DNA of 64,000 nt from Streptomyces durmitorensis. GTDB lineage: Bacteria > Actinomycetota > Actinomycetes > Streptomycetales > Streptomycetaceae. The position numbers were made by a program, and so were the translations under genes. Within the stretch, counting starts at the first letter, position 1; each line of letters opens with the position of its first letter. Positions 1 through 6,670 of this stretch are shown here, one piece after another. The notes under the pieces are model-generated. The model was not told the origin of the DNA and did not search any database. It saw nothing but the letters and a program-made list of their open reading frames with translations. Location: contig NZ_CP097289.1 in the NCBI RefSeq assembly GCF_023498005.1, positions 2,356,001 through 2,420,000 on the forward strand, written 5' to 3'.

Positions 1-193
1 CGACGTCTCCGGGGCGGATCAGCTGGGGTTCGCCGTGGTCGGGCACGATCCAGGCGGTGCCCCGCACCATGATCATGACCGAGAGCGGTGCCTCGTCCGC
101 GATGCGGACGGACCAGGCCGGGTCGAAGCACGCACGGATCATGAAGGCTCCTCGCGCGCGGGGGCCCTCCAGCAAGCCTGCGAGTACGTCCAT
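1..193 (-). CDS. AraC-family regulator, N-terminal cupin part (partial)
   Basis: Only the first 64 codons are inside the window; the gene runs off the left edge. The ATG is at 193. The visible residues (FMIRACFDPAWSVRIAD, then SVMIMVRGTAWIV and a PGDV turn) resemble the small cupin domain that precedes the AraC helix-turn-helix in many actinobacterial regulators; the DNA-binding domain itself is not visible. It diverges from the NmrA-type reductase at 274 with 80 bp between the start codons, the usual arrangement for a regulator and its target, so control of that gene is a reasonable inference. Family assignment rests on the N-terminus alone. Confidence 0.75.
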   Translation of the reverse strand, partial: MDVLAGLLEGPRARGAFMIRACFDPAWSVRIADEAPLSVMIMVRGTAWIVPDHGEPQLIRPGDV

Positions 194-273
194 ACCGGAA
201 GCGTAGACGCACGCGTATGGGGGTGAGTCCCTGACGGATGGCTCCTTGTGGCGCGGGCCAGTTCACTGAAGGC

Positions 274-1122
274 ATGACAGAAAACGCGGTAAACACGCAG
301 AGCATGACGGTGTTGGTCACGGGCGCTTCCGGCAAGACGGGACGCCGGGTCGCGGAGGCCGCCGAGGCGGCGGGCCACACGGTGCGGGCCGCTTCGCGGT
401 CGGGCGCGGTGCGGTTCGACTGGTACGACCCCTCGACGTGGGAGGACGCGCTGCGGGGCGCGGACGCCGCGTACCTCGCCTACCAGCCGGACGTCGGCGC
501 GCCCGGCGCGGGCGATGCGGTGGGTGCGCTGGCCCGGCAGGCGGTGGAGCTCGGTGTGCGGCGGATCGTGCTCCTGTCCGCACGGGGCGAGGACCAGGCG
601 GAGCCCACGGAGCGGGCGGTGCGGGAGTCCGGAGCGGAGTGGACCGTCGTACGGGCGAGTTGGTTCGCCCAGAACCTCAGCGAGGGCCATCTCCTCGACA
701 GCATGCGCGAAGGGGAACTGGTGTTCCCCGGCGGGGAGGTGCTCGAACCGTTCATCGACACGCGGGACATCGCGGACGTGGTGGTGGCGGTGCTCCGTCC
801 CGACTCGGGTTACGCGGGACGGGTGGTGGAGGTGTCGGGGCCGCGCCTGTTGTCGTTCCGCGACGCGGTGGCCGAGATTGCGGCGGCCGCGGGGAGGGAG
901 ATCCGGTACGTCCCCGTATCGGCGAGGGAGTACGGGGGTGCTCTCGCCGGGTACGGGGTGCCGGAGGAGGAGACGGAGTTCCTGATCGAGCTGTTCGAGA
1001 CGAATCTGGACGGGCGCAACGCGCATCTCTCCGAGGGGGTGCGGGAGGTACTGGGGCGGGCGCCTCGTGACTTCGCCGAATTCGCCAGGGAGCATGCGGA
1101 GGCGGGCGTCTGGAAGGCGTGA
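274..1122 (+). CDS. NmrA/SDR-type NAD(P)-binding oxidoreductase
   Basis: A 282-residue cytoplasmic protein with an N-terminal Rossmann fingerprint (VLVTGASGKTGRRVAEA) and the NmrA/atypical SDR layout: LLSARG at the end of strand 4, a VVRASWFAQNLSEG segment and DTRDIADVVVAVL in the C-terminal half. Such proteins act as NAD(P)H-dependent reductases or redox sensors; the substrate cannot be read from the sequence. Starts at ATG 274 or ATG 304 are both possible, since the Rossmann strand begins right after 304; a GTG-type start at 238 would leave no room for a promoter. It is divergent from an AraC-type regulator, a common pairing for this family, and ends ahead of a strong hairpin shared with the convergent gene. 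Confidence 0.85.
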   Translation: MTENAVNTQSMTVLVTGASGKTGRRVAEAAEAAGHTVRAASRSGAVRFDWYDPSTWEDALRGADAAYLAYQPDVGAPGAGDAVGALARQAVELGVRRIVLLSARGEDQAEPTERAVRESGAEWTVVRASWFAQNLSEGHLLDSMREGELVFPGGEVLEPFIDTRDIADVVVAVLRPDSGYAGRVVEVSGPRLLSFRDAVAEIAAAAGREIRYVPVSAREYGGALAGYGVPEEETEFLIELFETNLDGRNAHLSEGVREVLGRAPRDFAEFAREHAEAGVWKA

Positions 1123-1173
1123 ATTTTCCCCAACCCCACCCTTTCCCGAAAACCCGCTGCGCGGGGGCCTCCT

Positions 1174-1213
1174 CAAACGCCGGAGGGCTGAAAATTCAGC
1201 CCTCCGGCGTTTG
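1174..1213. terminator. Perfect 19-bp inverted repeat between convergent genes
   Basis: Two 19-nt arms (1174-1192 and 1195-1213) are exact reverse complements with a two-base loop. It lies between the stop of the NmrA-type gene and the stop of the convergent YihY-type gene, so it can serve as a bidirectional terminator. The right arm core CCGGCGTTTG recurs at 23491-23497 beside another terminator, so it may belong to a dispersed Streptomyces intergenic element. Confidence 0.85.
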
Positions 1214-1234
1214 CGGAGCGGGGCGGAAAAGGCC

Positions 1235-2377
1235 CTACTCCGGCGGTGCTTCCCCGTCCCCCCCGTTCTTCTTCACATGCGTCCGCAGGCGCGAGGAGAC
1301 ATCGTCCGGCGGAAGGAAACGCGACCACCGCTCCGGGAACTCGGACGGCATGTCCTGGTCGTCGGGGTCCGCGGAAGCCTCCCGCGCGGCGGCCGCGCGG
1401 GCCACCACCTCCACCGCACGCGCCTCCCTGATCCGGTCGTTGGCCGCTCGCGCGGCCGCCGTGGCGACGGAGGGCCACACCCGGTCGATCGCCGCGTTCA
1501 CCGCGGCCCCCACCAGGACCGCGAACGCCGACACGCCTATCCACAGGAGCACGGCGACGGGCGCCGCCAACGAGCCGTAGATCGTGGGCCCTTCGACCGT
1601 GCTCGTCAGGTAGATCCGGAGCAGGAAGCTCCCCAGGACCCACATCCCCAGGGCGATCAGCGCACCGGGCATGTCCTCCACCCAGGGCGAGCGCACCGGC
1701 ACTGACACGTGGTACAGCGTGGTCAGGAACACCACGGACAGCAGCGTCACCACCGGCCAGTACAGGACCTGCACCACCGTCGTGGAACCGGGCACCAGCT
1801 TCACCACCGCGTCGGGCCCCGCCACCATCAGCGGCAGCGCCACCGAACCGATCAGCAGCGCCACGATGAACAGGCCGAACGCCAGCAGCCGGGTCTTGAC
1901 GATGCCGCGTGCGCCGTCCAGGCCGTACATGACCGTGATCGTGTCGATGAAGACGTTCACGGCGCGCGAGCCCGACCACAGGGCGAAGAGGAAACCGATC
2001 GAGATGACGTCGGGCCTGCCGACCCGCATCACGTCCTCCAGTATCGGCTGCGCGATCTGGCTGACGCCCTTGTCGGAGAGGACCGTGCGGGACGCCTCAA
2101 GGATGTTGTTCTCGACGCTGGCGATCGTGTTCGCGCCCGTCCAGCGGTCCACGTACGCGAGAAGGCCGATCAGGCTCAGGAGCAGCGGCGGCACGGACAG
2201 GAGCGTGAAGAACGCCGCCTCGGCCGCGAGACCGAGGATGCGGTATTCCACGCACGAGTTGACCGTGTCCTTGAGCAGCAGCCAGGCAGTCCTGCGCTTG
2301 GAGACGTTGCTGTAGAGAGCGCGGGCCCGGTGCCAGCGGCCGGACGGCCTCCCGGGTGTTTCATTTGCCTGGTGCAC
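1235..2377 (-). CDS. YihY/BrkB family inner-membrane protein
   Basis: A 380-residue integral membrane protein of the YihY/BrkB (formerly ribonuclease BN) family. The hallmark segment EAAFFTLLSVPPLLLSLIGLLAY is near residues 53-75, and about six membrane spans can be traced (roughly 55-80, 140-160, 180-205, 215-240, 255-275 and 285-310). The C-terminal 70 residues are charged and cytoplasmic (AARAANDRIREARAVEVVARAA, ending HVKKNGGDGEAPPE). The molecular function of the family is not settled; an export role has been suggested. The start at 2377 has an AGGTGC-type Shine-Dalgarno upstream and lies 17 bp from the divergent AidB-like gene, so the promoters must overlap the opposite coding regions or be very compact. 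Confidence 0.85.
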   Translation of the reverse strand: MHQANETPGRPSGRWHRARALYSNVSKRRTAWLLLKDTVNSCVEYRILGLAAEAAFFTLLSVPPLLLSLIGLLAYVDRWTGANTIASVENNILEASRTVLSDKGVSQIAQPILEDVMRVGRPDVISIGFLFALWSGSRAVNVFIDTITVMYGLDGARGIVKTRLLAFGLFIVALLIGSVALPLMVAGPDAVVKLVPGSTTVVQVLYWPVVTLLSVVFLTTLYHVSVPVRSPWVEDMPGALIALGMWVLGSFLLRIYLTSTVEGPTIYGSLAAPVAVLLWIGVSAFAVLVGAAVNAAIDRVWPSVATAAARAANDRIREARAVEVVARAAAAREASADPDDQDMPSEFPERWSRFLPPDDVSSRLRTHVKKNGGDGEAPPE

Positions 2378-2394
2378 CTCCTTACCGTAGCGGC

Positions 2395-4032
2395 ATGGCA
2401 GCCACCACCCACACAGTGACCAACCAGGCTCCGCCCCTGGTGGGATATGACGTCTTTACGTCAGACCGCGCTCTCGCAGAGGGAGTCGAACGGCATCTCG
2501 ATCCCGCCCTTCTCGGTACCGCTCGTGAGCAACTCTCCGAACTCGGGCGCACGGCGGGATCGGCCCAGGCGCAGGAATGGGGAGTGCTCGCCAATGAGAA
2601 TCCGCCCGTTCTGCACACCCATGACCGCTATGGGAATCGCATCGACGAAGTCGCCTTCCATCCCTCGTGGCACCGGCTGCTCGGCAAGGCCGTTTCGCAC
2701 GGCTTGACGACCGCCTGGTCGCGGCCGGGCGGTCATCTGCGGCGCGCTGCCGGATTCCTGGTGTGGACGCAGGTCGAGGCGGGGCACGGCTGCCCCCTGT
2801 CGATGACGCACGCGGCGGTGCCCGCGCTGCGGACCGATCCCGCGCTCGCCGCCGAGTGGGAGCCGGGGCTCACTTCTCTTGTCTACGACGAAGGTCTTCG
2901 GCCCGCTTCCCAGAAGGCCGGAGTGCTCTTCGGGATGGGCATGACGGAGAAACAGGGCGGCAGCGATGTGCGCACGAATACGACGCGTGCGCGCGCCCTC
3001 GCGGAGGACGGCACCTATGAACTCACGGGGCACAAGTGGTTCTGTTCCGCACCCATGTCCGACGGCTTTCTCGTGCTCGGGCAGACCGACGCGGGACTTA
3101 CGTGCTTTCTCGTGCCGCGTGTTCTTGAGGACGGCACCCGGAACGCCTTCGCCATTCAGCGCCTGAAGGACAAACTGGGCAACAAGTCGAACGCGTCGAG
3201 CGAGGTCGAGTTCGACGGGACGTGGGCGCGCCAGGTCGGCGACGAAGGGCGCGGGGTGCGCACCATCATCGAGATGGTGGCGGCCACCCGGCTCGACTGC
3301 GTGGTGGGCTCGGCGGCGATCATGCGGCAGGCCGTCGCACAGGCCGTGCACCACGCCACGTACCGGGAGGCGTTCGGCGGCAAGCTCGTCGACAAGCCGC
3401 TGATGCGCAACGTCCTCGCGGATCTGGCCCTGGAGTCGGAGGCGGCCACGACGCTCGCGCTGCGGCTCGCGGCGGCGTACGACGACGGGGGCGAGCAGGA
3501 GCGGGCGTTCCTGCGGATCGCGGTGCCCGCCGCGAAGTACTGGGTGACCAAGCGCTGCACGCCGCTCGTGGTGGAGGCCCTCGAGGTGCTCGGCGGCAAC
3601 GGCTACGTCGAGGAGTCGGGGATGCCGCGGCTGCTTCGCGAGTCGCCGCTCAACTCGATCTGGGAGGGCTCGGGGAACGTACAGGCCCTGGACGTGCTGC
3701 GTGCGCTGCAACGCGAGCCGCTGGCCCTGAACGCCTTCCTCCAGGAGGTCGGCCGCGCGCGCGGCGCCGATCACCGTCTGGACGGCGCGATCAAGGGGCT
3801 GCTCACCGAACTGGCCGATCTGGACGGCATCGAGGCGCGGGCGCGGCGGCTGGTGGAGCGGATGGCGCTGGTGCTCCAGGGTTCGCTGCTCGTGCGGTAC
3901 GCGCCCCCGGAGGTGCCCGACGCGTTCTGTGCCTCGCGGCTCGGCGGGGACTGGGGCTCGGCGTTCGGGACGCTGCCGCACACCCTCGATCTGGCCTCCG
4001 TGGTGGAGCGGGCCGCTCCCGGCGGCGAGTAG
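2395..4032 (+). CDS. aidB: AidB-like acyl-CoA dehydrogenase family protein
   Basis: A 545-residue flavoprotein matching E. coli AidB in length (541) and signature segments: GMGMTEKQGGSDVRTNTTRA around 180-200, TGHKWFCSAPMSD, RLKDKLGNKSNASSEVEFDG, and EVLGGNGYVEESGMPRLLRE with SPLNSIWEGSGN near 400-430. AidB proteins keep the acyl-CoA dehydrogenase fold and FAD, bind DNA in E. coli, and belong to the adaptive response to alkylation there; whether this protein has dehydrogenase activity or protects DNA is not shown by sequence. I chose ATG 2395 (MAATTHTVTNQ), not the upstream in-frame start at 2356, because that would overlap the divergent gene. A strong hairpin follows the stop. Confidence 0.9.
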   Translation: MAATTHTVTNQAPPLVGYDVFTSDRALAEGVERHLDPALLGTAREQLSELGRTAGSAQAQEWGVLANENPPVLHTHDRYGNRIDEVAFHPSWHRLLGKAVSHGLTTAWSRPGGHLRRAAGFLVWTQVEAGHGCPLSMTHAAVPALRTDPALAAEWEPGLTSLVYDEGLRPASQKAGVLFGMGMTEKQGGSDVRTNTTRARALAEDGTYELTGHKWFCSAPMSDGFLVLGQTDAGLTCFLVPRVLEDGTRNAFAIQRLKDKLGNKSNASSEVEFDGTWARQVGDEGRGVRTIIEMVAATRLDCVVGSAAIMRQAVAQAVHHATYREAFGGKLVDKPLMRNVLADLALESEAATTLALRLAAAYDDGGEQERAFLRIAVPAAKYWVTKRCTPLVVEALEVLGGNGYVEESGMPRLLRESPLNSIWEGSGNVQALDVLRALQREPLALNAFLQEVGRARGADHRLDGAIKGLLTELADLDGIEARARRLVERMALVLQGSLLVRYAPPEVPDAFCASRLGGDWGSAFGTLPHTLDLASVVERAAPGGE

Positions 4033-4040
4033 CGGGAGCG

Positions 4041-4076
4041 CGGGGGTGGTGCTGCGCCGACACGGCACCACCCCCG
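4041..4076 (+). terminator. GC-rich hairpin after the AidB-like gene
   Basis: Arms CGGGGGTGGTGC (4041-4052) and GCACCACCCCCG (4065-4076) pair perfectly over 12 bp with a 12-nt loop, 9 nt after the AidB stop codon. There is no U-tract, which is usual for Streptomyces terminators. Confidence 0.75.
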
Positions 4077-4180
4077 CTCTCAAGCCCCGTTGCGGAGCAT
4101 GAACACCGCCTGAGCGGCGTTGTCATCAGCTTCGACCGCCGCACTGCTGTTCGCGAGAGTTGCAGACCGTTGCAAGCCGC

Positions 4181-4221
4181 CATCGGTTCATCACCGGACT
4201 ACATCGGTTCATTACTGAACC
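4181..4221 (+). promoter_or_regulatory. Phased direct repeat and inverted repeat upstream of the GAF regulator
   Basis: CATCGGTTCAT occurs at 4181 and again at 4203, exactly 22 bp apart (two helical turns). The second copy merges into the palindrome GGTTCA-TTAC-TGAACC (4206-4221). This sits about 80-120 bp upstream of the GAF regulator start and resembles an operator, possibly autoregulatory. The rest of the 4077-4298 gap shows no other feature I can support. Confidence 0.5.
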
Positions 4222-4298
4222 AATACCCTTGCGTGCGCCGAGGGGGCACGATGGGTGGATGCCCCGGCGCACTGGCCCCGCTCGGGAAGGACCCGGTG

Positions 4299-5591
4299 AT
4301 GAACGCGACTTCGACGATCAACCTCGCGAAGATCTCCACCATGGACTCCGCGCGGGCCGCGCGACTGCTCGCGGGTGTCCGCCACGCGGCGCTCGCCGGA
4401 CAGCAGCCGCCCGTGCTTCCGCGTCCGGTGATCGAGGAGTCCTGGGGGCGCATGCTGCTCGACGGGGTGGATCCGGACCGCGACTTCCGCTCCCGGCTGC
4501 TCAGCTACGAAGAGTTGGAGGAGCGGCGCCGCGCCTCGCCTCTGACGGACATCATGCCGGTGCTGCGGGACGCGCTCGTCTCGGTGGCGGACACGGCGCA
4601 CCACATCATGGTCGTCTGCGACGCGGAGGGCCGGGTGCTGTGGCGCGAGGGCAACTCCACGGTGCTGCGCAAGGCGGACTCGCTCGGCTTCGAGCTGGGC
4701 GCGGACTGGGCCGAGAGCATCGTCGGCACGAACGGCATAGGGACACCGCTCGTCGTGCGCCGGCCCGTGCAGGTGTTCTCCGCCGAGCACTTCGTGGAGA
4801 CGCATCACGCGTGGACGTGCACGGGCGCGCCCATCACCGATCCCCGTGACGGCCGCCTGCTCGGCGTGGTCGACATCAGCGGTCCGCTGAACACGATGCA
4901 TCCGGCGATGCTCGCCCTGGTCGACACGGTGGCGAAGCTCGCCGAGGCCCGGCTGCGCGAGAGCCATCTGACGGCGCTTGACCGGCTGCGCTCGGTGGCG
5001 GCGCCGGTCCTCGCCCGCCTGGAGGGCCGCGCGGTCGCGGTGGACTCGCACGGCTGGACGGCGGCGGTCACCGGAATCCCGCACACCGACCGGCTCGCCC
5101 TGCCCAAGCAGCTGGCCGCGGGGCACATGTGGCTGCCCTCGCTCGGCACCTGCGCGGTGGAGCCGCTGCCCTGCGGCTGGCTGCTGCGCGTCGAGGAGGA
5201 GCCGCAGCCGCTGGCCCCGACCCGCGTGGTGCTTGACGTGAGCGGGCCGCGCCGCTGGTCGGTCACCGTCGAGGGCGGTGGCGCGGGCGGCTGGACGCAT
5301 GAACTGAGCCCGCGGCACGCCGAGTTGCTCTATCTCCTGTCCACCCACCGCAAGGGCCGCAGCGCCTCGGGCCTCGCCGAGGACATGTTCGGCGACCCGG
5401 CGCGCACGGTGACGGTCCGCGCCGAGATCTCCCGGGTCCGCCGCTATCTGGGCGGACTCCTGGCCCACCGCCCCTATCGCTTCCCCGAGGACGTGGACGT
5501 GGACGTGATCCTGCCCGAGCACCCCGCGAACCTCCTGCCGCATTCGACGGCGCCCGCGGTGCGCGAGGCACGGAGGGTGCCGGAGCCTTGA
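4299..5591 (+). CDS. GAF-domain transcriptional regulator with C-terminal helix-turn-helix
   Basis: A 430-residue cytoplasmic regulator. Residues about 25-75 resemble the N-terminal region of AcoR-like activators (SWGRMLLDGVDPD, then LLSYEELEERR), followed by a GAF sensory domain near 85-215 containing EGNSTVLRKADSLGFELGAD, GTNGIGTPL and WTCTGAPITDPRDGRLLGVVD. The last 90 residues carry a winged-helix segment (ELSPRHAELLYLLSTHRKGRS, then VTVRAEISRVRRYLGGLL). There is no AAA+ sigma-54 module, as expected in Streptomyces. ATG 4299 is chosen because GGAAGGA lies eight bases upstream. Ligand and targets are unknown; homologues often sit near aldehyde or alcohol dehydrogenase genes, but none is adjacent here. 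Confidence 0.85.
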   Translation: MNATSTINLAKISTMDSARAARLLAGVRHAALAGQQPPVLPRPVIEESWGRMLLDGVDPDRDFRSRLLSYEELEERRRASPLTDIMPVLRDALVSVADTAHHIMVVCDAEGRVLWREGNSTVLRKADSLGFELGADWAESIVGTNGIGTPLVVRRPVQVFSAEHFVETHHAWTCTGAPITDPRDGRLLGVVDISGPLNTMHPAMLALVDTVAKLAEARLRESHLTALDRLRSVAAPVLARLEGRAVAVDSHGWTAAVTGIPHTDRLALPKQLAAGHMWLPSLGTCAVEPLPCGWLLRVEEEPQPLAPTRVVLDVSGPRRWSVTVEGGGAGGWTHELSPRHAELLYLLSTHRKGRSASGLAEDMFGDPARTVTVRAEISRVRRYLGGLLAHRPYRFPEDVDVDVILPEHPANLLPHSTAPAVREARRVPEP

Positions 5592-5688
5592 GTGCGTCTG
5601 ACCGCCGGCAGTCGTACCGCCGCCCGGGGACGGCGTCGAGGCGGGCCCGCCTTGGCCCTCACCCCCGCCCCATGGTTCTCTGACCTGC

Positions 5689-6252
5689 ATGAGCCTCACT
5701 GTCACCACCTGGTCCCTGGAGCAGACCGCTCCCACCGATCTGCTGCCTGCCGCCGCCCCCGAAGGCGATGACGTACGGATCGTCCGGGCCGAGGTCCCCT
5801 CCCCCGAGTTCAGCCGCTTCCTCTACGCCTCCGTCGGCGGCGACATCCGATGGACGGACCGGCTCTCCCTCTCTTACGCCCAGTGGCAGGAGGAGCTCGG
5901 GAAGCCGGGCGTCGAGACCTGGGTCGCGTACGACAAGGGGACTCCCGCCGGGTATGTGGAGCTGGCGGCGCAGGAGGGCGGTGTCGTCGAGATCGTGTAC
6001 TTCGGGCTCATCCCCGCCTTCCGGGGGCGGCGGATCGGCGGGCATCTGCTCTCGTACGGGGTGCGGCGGGCCTGGGACCTGGCCGAGCGCTGGCCCGAGC
6101 TCACGCCGACCAAGCGGGTGTGGCTGCACACCTGCTCCAAGGACGGCGAGCACGCCATGGACAATTACCTGCGGCGGGGCTTCAAGCTGTTCGACACGGA
6201 GGTCTCGCAGGAGCGGGACGTAGCTACGCCTGGCCCCTGGCCCGGCGCGTAG
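5689..6252 (+). CDS. GNAT family N-acetyltransferase
   Basis: A 187-residue cytoplasmic acetyltransferase. The acetyl-CoA binding core is clear: VEIVYFGLIPAFRGRRIGGHLL (motif A with R-G-R-R-I-G-G), preceded by ETWVAYDKGTPAGYVELAA and followed by WLHTCSKDGEHAMDNYLRRGF, a typical motif B. The acceptor cannot be predicted. The ATG at 5689 comes 97 bp after the GAF regulator stop; that gap holds nothing I can recognise. The gene ends in a Pro/Gly tail just before a 12-bp tandem repeat, and it is separated from the cysteine operon by more than 200 bp of regulatory DNA. Confidence 0.85.
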   Translation: MSLTVTTWSLEQTAPTDLLPAAAPEGDDVRIVRAEVPSPEFSRFLYASVGGDIRWTDRLSLSYAQWQEELGKPGVETWVAYDKGTPAGYVELAAQEGGVVEIVYFGLIPAFRGRRIGGHLLSYGVRRAWDLAERWPELTPTKRVWLHTCSKDGEHAMDNYLRRGFKLFDTEVSQERDVATPGPWPGA

Positions 6253-6255
6253 CCC

Positions 6256-6297
6256 TGCGGGCGGCCGTGCGGGCGGCCGTGCGGGCGGCCGTGCGGG
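6256..6297. repeat. 12-bp tandem repeat, 3.5 copies
   Basis: TGCGGGCGGCCG is repeated exactly at 6256, 6268 and 6280 and followed by a half copy (TGCGGG) to 6297. It starts four bases after the GNAT stop codon. It could be a slippage minisatellite or contribute to RNA structure at the transcript end. Confidence 0.9.
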
Positions 6298-6391
6298 ATT
6301 CGACTGCGGGTTCGTTGTGGCTGGGCGCGCAGTTCCCCGCGCCCCTTTGGGGCGCCATCGCCGGGGCGATGGCGAGTGACCGACACCACAC

Positions 6392-6432
6392 GTCTCGCAT
6401 TGCGAGACCACTCCGTCCACATTCTGGATAAT
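6392..6432 (+). promoter_or_regulatory. Promoter/operator of the cysteine operon
   Basis: A perfect 17-bp palindrome, GTCTCGCA-T-TGCGAGAC (6392-6408), lies 19 bp upstream of a -10-like GATAAT (6427-6432). If transcription begins near 6439 the palindrome centre is about 39 bp upstream, overlapping the -35 zone. A short inverted repeat GTCCAC...GTGGAC (6415-6439) spans the -10 region. IclR-family NdgR is reported to regulate sulfur amino-acid genes in Streptomyces; whether it is the factor here is only a guess. Confidence 0.6.
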
Positions 6433-6470
6433 GGTGGACTGGGCCGAAAGTCCCGTGACACGCTTCCGTC

Positions 6471-6554
6471 ATGGATCGCACTGGAATTGCCTTGGTGAGT
6501 CGGCGTCACGTCGATCTCTGCCGCATGTCCAGCGCCATGTGTCCGGCGAGCTGA
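6471..6554 (+). CDS. 27-residue leader peptide of the cysteine operon
   Basis: The ORF encodes MDRTGIALVSRRHVDLCRMS followed by SAMCPAS and a TGA stop. This RRHVDL-type short peptide is the form repeatedly found ahead of sulfite reductase and related sulfur genes in Streptomyces and annotated as a putative leader peptide. It contains two cysteine codons (residues 17 and 24). Its role is presumed to be in cis: ribosome progress through the Cys codons would alter folding of the downstream RNA (nested hairpin 6584-6634) and so tune expression of the reductase operon to cysteine supply. It is too short for routine gene finders. No strong Shine-Dalgarno is visible, so translation may be inefficient or start near the transcript end. 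Identity as this peptide family is firm; the mechanism is inferred. Confidence 0.8.
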   Translation: MDRTGIALVSRRHVDLCRMSSAMCPAS

Positions 6555-6583
6555 CAGCACCAGCGCCGACGACTCTCTCTGCT

Positions 6584-6634
6584 TGACCCCTTATCTGCGC
6601 ACCGCCGCGCCCCTAGCGCGAAGTGTGCAGGTCA
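6584..6634 (+). promoter_or_regulatory. Nested RNA hairpin (attenuator candidate)
   Basis: Thirty bases after the leader stop, TGAC (6584) pairs with GTCA (6631), CTGCGCAC (6595) with GTGTGCAG (6623, one G-U pair), and CGCGC (6606) with GCGCG (6616) around a CCCTA loop. The structure ends about 22 nt before the AAGGA Shine-Dalgarno of the sulfite reductase gene. Its position after the leader peptide suggests attenuation or control of ribosome access. Confidence 0.6.
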
Positions 6635-6670
6635 GAGCCGCCCTCAGCCCGCCTTGAAGGACGTATAGCC

